Of a DNA stretch of 64,000 nucleotides, positions 45,919 to 55,321 are shown in pieces (within the stretch, counting starts at the first letter, position 1; each line of letters begins with the position of its first letter). The DNA is from Humibacillus xanthopallidus (GTDB lineage Bacteria; Actinomycetota; Actinomycetes; Actinomycetales; Dermatophilaceae), in assembly GCF_006717145.1 (NCBI RefSeq), contig NZ_VFQF01000002.1, forward strand, positions 1,302,001-1,366,000, read 5' to 3'. The notes below the pieces were generated by a model. It saw only the letters and a program-made list of their open reading frames with translations, ran no database searches and was not told the DNA's origin. The position numbers and the translations under genes are program-made.

Positions 45919-46881
45919 GTGACGACACGTGCGACGAACGACATGACCTATCGACAGCTCGGCGACAGCGGCCTCACCGTCTCGGCGGTCGGGTTGGGCT
46001 GCAACAACTTCGGGCGACGCCTCGACCAGGAGGGCACGACCGCGGTCGTCAGCGCGGCGCTCGACGCGGGCGTCACGCTCTTCGACACAGCCGACATCTA
46101 CGGACTCGGTGCGAGTGAGGAGCTGCTCGGGGTGGCTCTTGGCAAGCAGCGCGAGAACGTCGTGGTGGCAACGAAGTTCGGCATGGACATGCAGGGCGCC
46201 AACGGGCCCGACTGGGGTGTGCGCGGCTCGCGGCGCTACATCCGCACAGCCGTCGAGGCGAGCCTTCGCCGGCTCGGCACCGACTGGATCGACCTCTACC
46301 AGCTGCACCGTCCCGACCCGCACACGCCGATCGGCGAGACCCTCGCCGCGCTCGACGAGCTCGTGCGCGAGGGCAAGGTGCGCTACATCGGCAGCAGCAA
46401 CCTGACGGGCTGGCAGGTCGTCGACGCCGACTGGACCGCCCGCAGCGCCGGCACCGAGCGCTTCGTCTCTGCCCAGAACGAGTACTCCCTGCTCGAGCGC
46501 GACGTCGAGGACGAGCTCGTGCCCGCGTGCGAGCACGTCGGGGTCGGCCTGCTGCCCTTCTTCCCGCTCGCGTCGGGTCTGCTCACCGGCAAGTACCGTC
46601 GGGGCCAGGCCGCGCCCGAGGGGAGCAGGCTCGCGTCGATGAGCGAGCGGCTCGACGCCGCCGACTGGGACACCATCGAGCGCCTCGAGGGGTATGCCGC
46701 CGAGCGGGGTCTGCGCCCCATCGACGTCGCCATCGGTGGGCTCGCGGCCCAACCGGCCGTGGCGTCGGTCATCGCCGGGGCGACCACGGCCGAGCAGGTG
46801 CTCGACAACGTGCGCGCCGGCTCGTGGCAGCCCAGCGTCTCCGACCTCGCCGCCCTCGACGAGATCACCCAGCAACCCTGA
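45919..46881 (+). CDS. Aldo/keto reductase
   Basis: The 320-residue protein has the NADPH-dependent TIM barrel of the AKR superfamily: GLGCNNFGRRLD, FDTADIYGLGASEELLG with the catalytic Asp and Tyr, VVATKFGMD with Lys, and DLYQLHRPDP with His. The C-terminal GLAAQPAVASVIAGATTAEQV is a cofactor-binding segment. GTG 45919 is 6 nt after TACGTT (45907-45912), so the mRNA is likely leaderless; ATG 45943 (MTYRQLGDSG) is an alternative start. The substrate is unknown. It converges with the MFS gene. Confidence 0.92.
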   Translation: MTTRATNDMTYRQLGDSGLTVSAVGLGCNNFGRRLDQEGTTAVVSAALDAGVTLFDTADIYGLGASEELLGVALGKQRENVVVATKFGMDMQGANGPDWGVRGSRRYIRTAVEASLRRLGTDWIDLYQLHRPDPHTPIGETLAALDELVREGKVRYIGSSNLTGWQVVDADWTARSAGTERFVSAQNEYSLLERDVEDELVPACEHVGVGLLPFFPLASGLLTGKYRRGQAAPEGSRLASMSERLDAADWDTIERLEGYAAERGLRPIDVAIGGLAAQPAVASVIAGATTAEQVLDNVRAGSWQPSVSDLAALDEITQQP

Positions 46882-46929
46882 CCCGCGCATTGGGTGCTGC
46901 CGCTGGGCAGCGCCGCGCTCCCGTTGCGC

Positions 46930-46995
46930 AACACACCGAGCAATCACCAACTCCGCGCGGTATGCCTCGCGGAGTTGGTGATTGCTCGGTGTGTT
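46930..46995. terminator. Bidirectional terminator, perfect 28-bp inverted repeat
   Basis: Arms 46930-46957 and 46968-46995 are exact complements of 28 bp. The 10-nt loop is CGGTATGCCT, which contains most of the recurrent octamer. It lies between the convergent aldo/keto reductase and MFS genes. Confidence 0.85.
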
Positions 46996-47069
46996 GGCGG
47001 TTCGGAGGTGAGTGGCTGGGGGCCCAGGGGGTGGCTTTGACGGCGGGGCCACTCGACTGTGACGGCCGA

Positions 47070-48377
47070 TCACTCGACCGGGATGACGGCGCCGCTGGTC
47101 CGGGGGAGGACGGCGTGCTTCCGCTCGGCGCGGCGGGCGGGGAGGTAGAAGAGCGCGCCGACGATGCTCACCGCCCCGGCGGCCACCATGGCGACCTGCG
47201 TCGAGGTCTGCTCGGCGAGCAGGCCGAGCAGCGGCGCGCACACCCCGAACGCCGCGAAGGCGACCATGGAGTTCATCGACAGCACCGTGGCGCGGTTGCC
47301 GGCTCTGGCCTCGCGGTGCAGCAGGGCGGCGTGCATCGGCCCACCGGAGCCGTGCAGCAGGTAGGTCACCGAGTAGGCGGCGATGAGCGCGGCCGGGCCG
47401 GCCACGAGCCCCATGACGAGGGCGCCGAGGCCGTTGAGCACGCGCGCCAGGATCGCGGTGCGGGCCACGCCGACCCGGCGGCTCGTCCAGCCGGCGAGCG
47501 CGGCGCCGACGGCGAAGACCGCCCAGCCTCCGGCCGCGACCGGGCCCATGATGGCTCCGGCCCGCTCCTCGCCGCCGACGAGCTCGGCGAGCCGGATCGG
47601 CTGGAAGGTCTCGAAGACGATCATCGCGACCGACCAGAAGACCTCGACGACGATGATGCCGCGAAGCACCCGGTTCGAGCGCAGCAGCCCCAGCCCGTCA
47701 CGCACCACGGCCGGCGCCTCCTTCGCCGAGGCCGTCGCCCTCCGGAGCCCTGAGGAGTCGGCCCGCGGCCGGGGCTCCTTGAGCAGCGCGACGGTCGCAA
47801 CGAGGTGCACGACGTTGAGGACCACGAAGACGACCACCGGCAGCAGCAGGGCCGAGGCGCCGGTGAAGGGGTGCCACCAGACGAGCGCCCCCGAGACGAG
47901 GGCTCCGGCCGCGATGCTCGACCCGAGCACGGTGCCCTGGGCTGCGAGCGACCCGTCGACGTCGGCTCCCGGCGTCGAGGCGTGCACCGTGTCGACGAAC
48001 CACGCCTCGAGGGGCCCGGAGTCGAGCGCCCGGAAGACCCCCGTGAGCACTGCCGCCGCGAGGAAGGCCCAGAAGGACTGCGCCACGATGAGCACCGCAC
48101 TCGACGCGACGTTGACGGCCGCCGCAGTGATGAAGACCGGCCGCCGGCCGAACGCGTCGGCGAAGCCGCTCGTCGGCAGCTCGAGGAAGAAGACCGTGAG
48201 TCCTGCCGCCGACGAGACCGTCAGCGACTGCGCCACCGAGAGCCCACGCTCGAGCTGCCAGAGGGTGAGCAGGCCGACGACGAGCCCGACCGGGAACCAG
48301 CGGGTGAAGCTCAGCGTGAGGAAGACCCGGCGTGCCGCGGCGGGGGACAGGACGGCATACCCGTGCTCGGCGGACAT
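47070..48377 (-). CDS. MFS transporter
   Basis: The 435-residue membrane protein has about 12 predicted helices. A typical MFS signature follows helix 2 (GFADAFGRRPVFI), and GWTSRRVGVAR lies after helix 8. The type (drug exporter, as in ArsR-linked MFS pairs) is inferred from context. The start at 48377 overlaps the stop of the ArsR-type gene (TGATG), so both are translated from one mRNA. One GTATGCCG octamer is at the 5' end (about 48353, read Ala-Val to Tyr frame). It converges with the aldo/keto reductase. Confidence 0.9.
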   Translation of the reverse strand: MSAEHGYAVLSPAAARRVFLTLSFTRWFPVGLVVGLLTLWQLERGLSVAQSLTVSSAAGLTVFFLELPTSGFADAFGRRPVFITAAAVNVASSAVLIVAQSFWAFLAAAVLTGVFRALDSGPLEAWFVDTVHASTPGADVDGSLAAQGTVLGSSIAAGALVSGALVWWHPFTGASALLLPVVVFVVLNVVHLVATVALLKEPRPRADSSGLRRATASAKEAPAVVRDGLGLLRSNRVLRGIIVVEVFWSVAMIVFETFQPIRLAELVGGEERAGAIMGPVAAGGWAVFAVGAALAGWTSRRVGVARTAILARVLNGLGALVMGLVAGPAALIAAYSVTYLLHGSGGPMHAALLHREARAGNRATVLSMNSMVAFAAFGVCAPLLGLLAEQTSTQVAMVAAGAVSIVGALFYLPARRAERKHAVLPRTSGAVIPVE

Positions 48378-49012
48378 CAGCGGGATCCCCGTGTCGGGGG
48401 CCGGTCGAGGTCGAGGGGGTAGGCGAAGGCGTAGACCGCGATGCGTCGGGCCTGCGGGTTGCCCTGCCCGACGCGGCGATAGCGCTCGATGAGCTCCCAC
48501 ATCTCGGCGCGCAGCTCTTCGAGCGCCTCGGCCGTGACGAGCACCGAGGCGTCGCTCGAGCCGCACGCGTCCTGCCAGTCGGTCGGCCAGGTCGTCGAGA
48601 CGTCGAGCCACTTGTCGTACTGCTCGCTGAAGTGCCTCGCGTAGTCGCGGGTCAGCCAGTTGAGGGCGGTCTCGGAGTCCTCGTCGCCGTCGAAGTCGCT
48701 CGGGTGCCACGAGTGGTACTCGGACGCGGCCCGCCACAGCCGCCGCTTGCCCTCGCCCTCCTCGGTGTCGCGCACGAGGCCCACGGACTCGAGCTTGCGC
48801 AGGTGGTAGCTCGTGGCGCCCGAGTTGGTGCCGAGGGTCGCCGCGAGGTCGGTGGCCGTCGCCGGCCCGCCCCGCCGCAGCGCCCCCAGTAGGCGTGAGC
48901 GCAGGGGGTGGGCGAGCACCCGCAGGCTCTCGGGCGTGAGCCAGAGGTTGTCGTCGTCAGACCCCTGCCCGGGCGGGGGAAGAGGGGGTCCAGAGGTGTC
49001 GCGTGCAGCCAT
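48377..49012 (-). CDS. ArsR-type HTH transcriptional regulator
   Basis: The 211-residue product has an N-terminal winged HTH (about 25-95): LTPESLRVLAHPLRSRLLGALRRGGPATATDLAATLGTNSGATSYHLRKLESVGLV, broken here only as a description of the ArsR/HTH_20 pattern. The remaining half is helical and acidic, rich in Trp, with WLTRDYARHFSEQYDKW and LVTAEALEELRAEMWELIERY. No metal-binding cysteine pair is seen, so it probably senses a small molecule or state other than a metal. The start MAARDTSG at 49012 has palindromes just upstream. It is co-transcribed with the MFS gene. Confidence 0.88.
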   Translation of the reverse strand: MAARDTSGPPLPPPGQGSDDDNLWLTPESLRVLAHPLRSRLLGALRRGGPATATDLAATLGTNSGATSYHLRKLESVGLVRDTEEGEGKRRLWRAASEYHSWHPSDFDGDEDSETALNWLTRDYARHFSEQYDKWLDVSTTWPTDWQDACGSSDASVLVTAEALEELRAEMWELIERYRRVGQGNPQARRIAVYAFAYPLDLDRPPTRGSR

Positions 49013-49014
49013 AC

Positions 49015-49059
49015 TGTGCACAATACCTCTGCACACTTCGTTTGCACAAGACTTGTGCA
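49015..49059 (-). promoter_or_regulatory. Double operator of the ArsR-MFS unit
   Basis: TGCACAAG-A-CTTGTGCA (49043-49059) is a perfect palindrome, and a second one, TGTGCA-N9-TGCACA (49015-49035), abuts the start codon. Autoregulation by the ArsR-type protein is the simplest explanation. The half-site is repeated before whiB. Confidence 0.65.
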
Positions 49060-49121
49060 CGAACGTCACCGGAGCGCATCTCCGCAGGTCAGGGCAGCAT
49101 TCGCAGGGTCCTCACACCGAT

Positions 49122-49150
49122 TTGGGCGCGACGTGCCCGACCCGTAAACT
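49122..49150 (+). promoter_or_regulatory. Probable promoter of rplM-rpsI
   Basis: TTGGGC (49122-49127) and TAAACT (49145-49150) have a 17-bp spacer. The context CGATTTGG resembles the str promoter (GATTTGG). The leader to rplM is about 140 nt. Confidence 0.55.
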
Positions 49151-49298
49151 TGATCACTGTTGTGCCACACCGGCAAGCGAGCGCCCCGCCTCCCGACCTC
49201 CAGGCTGACCCAGCCGGAGCGAGACGGACGATCGGCGCGGGCCCGGCCACACGGCATACACACCAGCTCGACCACACCAGCAACGAAGGCAGACTCCA

Positions 49299-49742
49299 TT
49301 GCGCACGTACACCCCGAAGCCCGGCGAGGTCACTCGCACGTGGCACGTCATCGACGCGACCGACGTCGTGCTCGGCCGGCTCGCCAGCCAGGCGGCCGTG
49401 CTGCTCCGCGGCAAGCACAAGCCGCAGTTCGCCCCGCACGTCGACACCGGTGACTTCGTCATCATCATCAACGCCGAGAAGGTCGCCCTGACCGGCGCCA
49501 AGCTCGAGCAGAAGAAGGCCTACCGCCACTCGGGCTTCCCGGGCGGTCTGCGGTCCACCTCCTACACCGAGCTGCTCGCCAAGAGCCCCGAGAAGGCCGT
49601 CGAGAAGGCCATCCGCGGCATGCTCCCGAAGAACTCGCTGGCCCGCCAGCAGCTCTCCAAGCTCAAGGTCTACCGCGGCGCGGAGCACCCTCACGCGGCC
49701 CAGCAGCCCGTCCCCTTCGAGATCACCCAGGTGGCGCAGTAA
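49299..49742 (+). CDS. rplM: 50S ribosomal protein L13 (uL13)
   Basis: L13 is an early 50S assembly protein. The product has 147 residues, starting [20 protein letters not shown], with [21 protein letters not shown] and [19 protein letters not shown]. It starts with TTG at 49299, chosen from the family N-terminus, with GAAGG upstream; no ATG or GTG fits. rpsI follows after 35 bp. L13 and S9 are paired like this across bacteria. Confidence 0.97.
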   Translation: MRTYTPKPGEVTRTWHVIDATDVVLGRLASQAAVLLRGKHKPQFAPHVDTGDFVIIINAEKVALTGAKLEQKKAYRHSGFPGGLRSTSYTELLAKSPEKAVEKAIRGMLPKNSLARQQLSKLKVYRGAEHPHAAQQPVPFEITQVAQ

Positions 49743-49777
49743 GCCCCGCGGCTGCTGCGTAGAAAGCGACAAGACAC

Positions 49778-50284
49778 GTGACTGACATCGTGAACGAGGA
49801 CGTCCTCGACACCGACGAGCCCGAGCTCACCGAGTACACCAGTGAGTCCTCGTCCGACTCCGCTCTGGGCGAGGCGCGGCGCACCCGCGAGGTCTCGACC
49901 CCCGGCGCCGCCACCGGCCGACGCAAGCAGGCCATCGCCCGCGTGCGCATCGTCCCGGGCACCGGCGAGTGGAAGATCAACGGCCGCACGCTCGACAGCT
50001 ACTTCCCGAACAAGGTGCACCAGCAGATCGTCAAGGAGCCGCTGACGCTCCTCGAGCTCGACGGCTCGTACGACGTGCTCGTGCGCGTCCACGGTGGTGG
50101 CCCCTCCGGCCAGGCCGGCGCGGTGCGCCTCGGCGTCGCCCGCTCGCTCAACGGCATCGACGAGGAGCTCAACCGTCCCGCCCTCAAGAAGGCCGGCTTC
50201 CTCACCCGTGACCCCCGCGTCCCGGAGCGCAAGAAGGCCGGTCTCAAGAAGGCCCGCAAGGCTCCCCAGTACAGCAAGCGCTGA
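49778..50284 (+). CDS. rpsI: 30S ribosomal protein S9 (uS9)
   Basis: S9 has a C-terminal arm that reaches the P-site tRNA. The product has 168 residues; the family core starts near residue 45 ([24 protein letters not shown]), and the conserved C-terminal [12 protein letters not shown] is intact. The first 40 residues are an acidic extension ([16 protein letters not shown]) that is typical of actinobacteria. The GTG start at 49778 follows a short spacer. A strong terminator follows. Confidence 0.97.
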   Translation: MTDIVNEDVLDTDEPELTEYTSESSSDSALGEARRTREVSTPGAATGRRKQAIARVRIVPGTGEWKINGRTLDSYFPNKVHQQIVKEPLTLLELDGSYDVLVRVHGGGPSGQAGAVRLGVARSLNGIDEELNRPALKKAGFLTRDPRVPERKKAGLKKARKAPQYSKR

Positions 50285-50307
50285 CCTGGCTGCCCCCGCA
50301 GGTTGCG

Positions 50308-50340
50308 CGAAGGCCCCCGAGCACTGCTCGGGGGCCTTCG
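50308..50340 (+). terminator. Terminator of rplM-rpsI
   Basis: A perfect 14-bp stem (50308-50321 with 50327-50340) has a 5-nt loop and is followed by TCGTTTCC. It also serves the converging secreted-protein gene. Confidence 0.85.
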
Positions 50341-50384
50341 TCGTTTCCCGATGACGTATGCCGTCAGGCGGGGTCAGTGCCCCG

Positions 50385-51566
50385 TCAGCTCACCGTGGCG
50401 TGGCTGAGGTCGCACCGGTTGGTGTCGTTCGACCACGTCGCCTGCATCGCGAAGCTGCCGGTGGTCGTCGAGACGTTGCCCGCACCTCCGGCGCTCCCGG
50501 GCGAGATCCACGCGCACTCGTCGGCGTTCTCCTGGCCGGAGTAGGTGCGCGACGTCGTGTTCGTCCAGCCGCCGGCCGGGTTCTGGTCGGTGATCGTCTC
50601 GGCGTACTCGTGCCCCTCGACGATCGTGTAGCCGTCGTCGGTGCCGGCCGTGCCGCCGTTGACGAAGTTCTGGCCGCAGCTCGTGCCCATGTCCATGACG
50701 TAGGGCATGTTGGTGAAGGCGATGTCGCCGTAGGGGCTCGTCGAGCCGACGTAGGGGTCGCCGTTGTAGTCGTGCCATGCGCAGAAGTTGCCGCTCGCGG
50801 TGTTGAAGCCGTCGGGGTGCGTGCTGGTGGGCGAGAGGATGACGTACTGCGCGTCGCGGTTGAGCGTCGAGTCGGTGTTCTTGAAGTGGCCTGCCGCCTT
50901 CACGGCCTCGTCACCGAGCTGCTTGGCCGTGGCCTGGGACGGTGAGGCGACCGAGGAGTCGTACCAGACGCCCGCGAGGGCTCCGCCCGTCGGGTAGAGC
51001 ACGTGGGATGCGCCGGACGGGCAGGACGTGGCGCCCTTGGCGACCGAGGGTCCGTCGCAGTACTGCGTCATGACGCCGGACCACGCCTCGCCTCCGGTGC
51101 CGAGGCCCTTGAAGAGGTTCTGGACCAAGGGCGCTCCCTTCTTGGTGTCCCCGGTGAAGGTGAGGTTGCCTGCGCTGTCGGTGCCCTGGGTGCCCCACTG
51201 GGTGCCGTAGAACACGAGGTAGACCTTCTCGGCACCCCCGCTCGTCACGCCGATGCCGTCGACGCCGCCACCGTAGGAGAGCGTCTTGGACGAGGTCGGC
51301 CTGGCTCCCTTGGTCTGGGCCTCCCAGCGGTGCATCTGGGTGTTGAGCTCGCGGGTCGGGACGGCGCCGTGGCGGTAGGGGTGGCCGTAGGCGGGGGAGT
51401 AGGGGTTGGTGACGCCACCTGACCCAGCCGTCGCGGAGGTGCTGCCGGTGCTCGCCGGTGCGGCGGAGGCGGTGGTGGCGAGGGTCGCTGTCAGGGTCGC
51501 TGCCATCGACAGGGCGGTGCAGGCGGTGACGGTGACAGCAGCCAGCCGCCGGGATCGAGAGCTCAT
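50385..51566 (-). CDS. Secreted protein with HEYAE motif, EXORDIUM-like
   Basis: The 393-residue product has a signal peptide (MSSRSRRLAAVTVTACTALS..., cleavage after about residue 37 at TASA-AP). It then has YLVFYGTQWG, GAPLVQNLFKGLG, ARDAQYVILSPTS-like core and IVEGHEYAETITDQNPAGGWTN. The HExxE sequence followed by an acid and a tryptophan, with later cysteines, resembles the EXORDIUM/phosphate-induced family and some bacterial zinc-type secreted proteins. I cannot name a function. The start at 51566 is chosen because it gives a classical signal peptide; upstream in-frame codons do not. It is convergent with rpsI. Confidence 0.75.
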   Translation of the reverse strand: MSSRSRRLAAVTVTACTALSMAATLTATLATTASAAPASTGSTSATAGSGGVTNPYSPAYGHPYRHGAVPTRELNTQMHRWEAQTKGARPTSSKTLSYGGGVDGIGVTSGGAEKVYLVFYGTQWGTQGTDSAGNLTFTGDTKKGAPLVQNLFKGLGTGGEAWSGVMTQYCDGPSVAKGATSCPSGASHVLYPTGGALAGVWYDSSVASPSQATAKQLGDEAVKAAGHFKNTDSTLNRDAQYVILSPTSTHPDGFNTASGNFCAWHDYNGDPYVGSTSPYGDIAFTNMPYVMDMGTSCGQNFVNGGTAGTDDGYTIVEGHEYAETITDQNPAGGWTNTTSRTYSGQENADECAWISPGSAGGAGNVSTTTGSFAMQATWSNDTNRCDLSHATVS

Positions 51567-51835
51567 GAAGGTCCTTCCCGAAGAGATCCCGCCACGGGCG
51601 CGGGGGAATGCGCTCATCGTCATGCCGTCCGTCTGGGGATGGGATGTGTGCAACCTGCCAGTTTCCGGGGTGCGCCATGGGCTGAAGTGTCTAGCGGCGC
51701 CCCGAATGTGCGTTTCGACCCACAGGCTGCTCCCACGGGCCGCCGAGGTGGCTCCGAGGTGCGGTGGGGGTATCGTCGTCCGAGCACATGATCCGGGCGG
51801 CCATCCGAGGCGCCTCATCGGGAAGGCACACCAGC

Positions 51836-53182
51836 GTGGCTCGACTCTTCGGCACGGACGGCGTCCGTGGTGTGGCAAACCAGGACATCACGGCAGAGCT
51901 CGCCCTCGACCTCTCGGTCGCAGCGGCCCACGTGCTCGCCGAGGTGGGCGCCTTCAACGGTCACCGTCCCGTCGCCGTCGTCGGGCGCGACCCGAGGGCT
52001 TCGGGCGAGTTCCTCGCCGCGGCGACCGTGGCGGGTCTGGCATCGGCAGGCGTCGACGTGCGCGACGCCGGTGTGCTGCCGACCCCGGCCATCGCCTATC
52101 TCGTCGCCGAGCAGGACGCCGACCTCGGGGCCATGCTCTCCGCGTCGCACAACCCCATGCCCGACAACGGCATCAAGTTCTTCGCCCGAGGCGGCCACAA
52201 GCTCGCAGACGACCTCGAGGACCGCATCGAGGCTCGTCTGCGCGAGGAGTGGGACCGCCCGACCGGGGCTGACGTCGGGCGCATCACACGCCTCACCGAC
52301 GGGGCCGACCGCTACGTCGCGCACCTGCTGTCGGTGCTCCCGCACCGGCTCGAGGGCCTGCACGTCGTCATCGACGCCGCCCACGGTGCAGCCTCCGAGG
52401 TCGCCCCCCGGGCCTTCCGCGAAGCCGGCGCCCGCGTCACCCTCATCGGCGGCGAACCCGACGGCCTCAACATCAACGACGGCTATGGCTCGACGCACAT
52501 CGAGCCGCTCCAGGCCGCCGTCGTCGAGACGGGCGCCGACCTCGGCATCGCCCTCGACGGCGACGCCGACCGGTGCCTCGCGGTCGACGCGACCGGGCGT
52601 CTCGTCGACGGCGACCAGATCATGGCCATCCTCGCGGTGGCCTTCAAGGAGCACGGCACGCTGCCGGGAGACACGCTCGTCGCCACGGTGATGTCCAACC
52701 TCGGCATGATCCAGGCCCTCGGCAGCCACGGCATCAAGGTGCTCCAGACGGCCGTCGGCGACCGCTACGTCCTCGAGGGCATGCGCGACGGGGGATTCAC
52801 CCTCGGCGGCGAGCAGTCGGGCCACGTCGTCATGCTCGACCACGGCACGACCGGTGACGGCACGCTCACCGGGCTCATGCTCGCCTCGCGGGTGGCCGCC
52901 ACGGGCCGGCCCCTCGCCGACCTCGCGAGCGTCATGACGCGCTTCCCGCAGGTGCTCGTCAACGTCAAGGACGTCGACAAGGGCGCCCTCGAGCACAACG
53001 TCGCGGTCGCAGACGCCGTGCGCACGGCCGAGACCGAGCTCGGCGAGAGCGGCCGGGTGCTGCTGCGCAAGTCAGGCACCGAGCCCGTCGTGCGGGTCAT
53101 GGTCGAGGCCGCCGACACCGACCAGGCACGGGCCGTCGCCGACCGCCTCGTGGGGGTCGTGCGCTCCGAGCTCGCGCTCTGA
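51836..53182 (+). CDS. glmM: Phosphoglucosamine mutase
   Basis: This enzyme turns glucosamine-6-phosphate into glucosamine-1-phosphate on the way to UDP-GlcNAc and peptidoglycan. The product has 448 residues, the family length. The phosphorylated serine is Ser104 in SASHNP, the metal loop is DGDADRC, and the sugar and phosphate-binding parts GGEQSGH and [12 protein letters not shown] are visible. GTG 51836 ([12 protein letters not shown]) is chosen from the family N-terminus; a -10 like TATCGT lies at 51771. Proximity to rplM-rpsI is conserved in actinobacteria. Confidence 0.97.
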   Translation: MARLFGTDGVRGVANQDITAELALDLSVAAAHVLAEVGAFNGHRPVAVVGRDPRASGEFLAAATVAGLASAGVDVRDAGVLPTPAIAYLVAEQDADLGAMLSASHNPMPDNGIKFFARGGHKLADDLEDRIEARLREEWDRPTGADVGRITRLTDGADRYVAHLLSVLPHRLEGLHVVIDAAHGAASEVAPRAFREAGARVTLIGGEPDGLNINDGYGSTHIEPLQAAVVETGADLGIALDGDADRCLAVDATGRLVDGDQIMAILAVAFKEHGTLPGDTLVATVMSNLGMIQALGSHGIKVLQTAVGDRYVLEGMRDGGFTLGGEQSGHVVMLDHGTTGDGTLTGLMLASRVAATGRPLADLASVMTRFPQVLVNVKDVDKGALEHNVAVADAVRTAETELGESGRVLLRKSGTEPVVRVMVEAADTDQARAVADRLVGVVRSELAL

Positions 53183-53276
53183 CGCAGAGCCGCGCCGGAC
53201 GGCATACGGCAACGGGGTGGCCCGCCCACCGGCACGAATGTGAGTCGGGGCGCCCGGGCGCCTAGAGTTCTCCCCC

Positions 53277-55226
53277 GTGACTGTGACCCGAGGGGCTCGT
53301 ACCCCGTTCATGCGCTGGTTCCTGGATGCGGAGGAGCCTGACCCGGGCGGCTACTACGAGGGCGAGCGCGAGGCGGTCGCGAACCGTCACGTGCAGCCGT
53401 GGTGGCGGGTCATGTGCCTGACCGGTGTCGACTACTTCTCGACGCTCGGCTACCAGCCGGGCATCGCGGCGCTCGCCGCGGGGGCGCTCTCGCCGATCGC
53501 CACGCTCGTGCTCGTGCTCATCACGCTCTTCGCCGCGCTGCCGATGTATCGCCGCGTGGCGACGGAGAGCCCGCACGGCGACGGCAGCCTCTCGATGCTC
53601 GAGCGCCTGCTCGCCTACTGGCCGAGCAAGGTGCTCGTGCTCTCGCTCATCGGCTTCGTCGCGACGGGCTTCATCATCACGATCACGCTGTCCGCGGCCG
53701 ACGCGACGGCGCACCTCATGGAGAACCCCTTCCTGCACGACTCGCTGAGCGGGCGCCAGGTGCCGGTGACGCTGCTGCTGCTCGTCCTGCTCGCGGCCGT
53801 CTTCCTCAAGGGCTTCAAGGAGGCCATCGGGGTCGCGGTCGTACTCGTCGTGCTCTACCTCGGGCTGAGCCTCGTCGTCATCGGCCGGGCCGCGGTCGAC
53901 GTCGTGGGGCACCCGAGCCTGCTGGGCGACTGGACGCACGCCATGACGCTTGAGCACTCCGCACCGTTCGGCATCATCGGCGCGGCGCTGCTCGTCTTCC
54001 CGGCTCTGGCGCTAGGCCTCTCGGGCTTCGAGACCGGCGTCGTCGTCATGCCGCTCGTCAAGGGCGACCCGACGGACACCGAGGAGGTGCCCACGGGCCG
54101 CATCCGCAACACGAAGAAGCTGCTCACCGCGGCCGCCCTCATCATGAGCGTCATGCTCATCGGCAGCTCGCTCGTCACGACGCTGCTCATTCCGCACGAG
54201 CAGTTCGAGCCCGGTGGTGAGGCGAACGGCCGAGCCCTCGCCTACCTCGCCCACGGGCTCTTCGGCGACGGCTTCGGAACGATCTACGACGCCTCGACGA
54301 TCGGCATCCTGTGGTTCGCCGGCGCGTCCGCCATGGCGGGGCTGCTCAACATCGTGCCCCGCTACCTCCCGCGCTACGGCATGGCGCCCGACTGGGCCCG
54401 TTCGACGCGTCCGCTGGTGCTCGTCCTGTCGTTCATCGCCGCCGTGGTCACGCTGGCCTTCGGCGCGAGCGTCGACGCCCAGGCGGGGGCGTATGCGACG
54501 GGCGTGCTCGCGCTCATGACCTCGGCCGCGATCGCGGTCTTCCTCACGGAGTGGCGGCGTGGCCACCACCGCACCGGTGCGTTCTTCGCGGTCGTCAGCG
54601 CCATCTTCATCTACACCTTCGGCGTGACGGTCATCGAGCGGCCGGGCGGTCTCATCATCGCCTCGATCTTCATCGCGATCATCGTCGTCATCAGCGTCTG
54701 GTCGCGGATCGCCCGCTCGACGGAGCTGCGGGTGCAGCAGGTCACCTACGACGACGCGGCGCTGACCCTGCTCGCGGAGGCCGCCGTGGGGCTGCAGCCG
54801 GTGCGCTTCATCGCCAACAAGCGCCAGGCCGGCGACGAGGACGAGTACCGCAACAAGCTCATGGTCGTGCGGTCGAGCAACCACCTCAGTGCACCCGGCG
54901 CGATCTTCCTCGAGGTGCAGATCAGCGACGCGAGCGACTTCGAGACCTCGGTCGCGGTCACGGCCAACGTCGTCGACGACTACCGGGTGCTCCGGGCGAC
55001 CGGACCCTCGGTGCCCAACGTCCTCGCCGCGATCCTGCTCGACGTGCGCGACCGCATGCCGGCCCCGCCCCACGCCTACTTCGAGTGGAGCCAGAAGGGG
55101 CCGGGCGAGAACGCGCTGCGCTTCCTCATCGCGGGGGAGGGCGACGTGCCGCCGCTGACCCACGAGATCCTCCGGCTCGCCGAGCCCGACGACACCCGCC
55201 GCCCGCAGATCCACGTCGCCGGCTGA
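53277..55226 (+). CDS. APC superfamily permease
   Basis: The 649-residue membrane protein starts [20 protein letters not shown] and has [42 protein letters not shown], then about ten further helices. It is an amino acid permease-like transporter (APC/KUP-related). The last 180 residues form a soluble domain with [27 protein letters not shown] and [20 protein letters not shown]. The solute is unknown. GTG 53277 is 8 nt after TAGAGT (53263-53268), so the mRNA is likely leaderless. Confidence 0.85.
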   Translation: MTVTRGARTPFMRWFLDAEEPDPGGYYEGEREAVANRHVQPWWRVMCLTGVDYFSTLGYQPGIAALAAGALSPIATLVLVLITLFAALPMYRRVATESPHGDGSLSMLERLLAYWPSKVLVLSLIGFVATGFIITITLSAADATAHLMENPFLHDSLSGRQVPVTLLLLVLLAAVFLKGFKEAIGVAVVLVVLYLGLSLVVIGRAAVDVVGHPSLLGDWTHAMTLEHSAPFGIIGAALLVFPALALGLSGFETGVVVMPLVKGDPTDTEEVPTGRIRNTKKLLTAAALIMSVMLIGSSLVTTLLIPHEQFEPGGEANGRALAYLAHGLFGDGFGTIYDASTIGILWFAGASAMAGLLNIVPRYLPRYGMAPDWARSTRPLVLVLSFIAAVVTLAFGASVDAQAGAYATGVLALMTSAAIAVFLTEWRRGHHRTGAFFAVVSAIFIYTFGVTVIERPGGLIIASIFIAIIVVISVWSRIARSTELRVQQVTYDDAALTLLAEAAVGLQPVRFIANKRQAGDEDEYRNKLMVVRSSNHLSAPGAIFLEVQISDASDFETSVAVTANVVDDYRVLRATGPSVPNVLAAILLDVRDRMPAPPHAYFEWSQKGPGENALRFLIAGEGDVPPLTHEILRLAEPDDTRRPQIHVAG

Positions 55227-55227
55227 G

Positions 55228-55303
55228 CAATCGAAAGCGCACTCCGTCGGCCTCGGTCGCGACTCCCTCGCAGTCGAGAGAGCACTCCGTCGGCGTCGAG
55301 GGG
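55228..55303. repeat. Family 2 repeats between APC and LtrA genes
   Basis: Two copies of the core ATCGAAAG(C)GCACTCCGTCGG and TCGAGAGAGCACTCCGTCGG, about 47 bp apart, lie between the stop of the APC gene and the LtrA start. They belong to the family at 32088-32275. Confidence 0.65.
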
Positions 55304-55321
55304 GCTGGCAGACTCCTCCCC

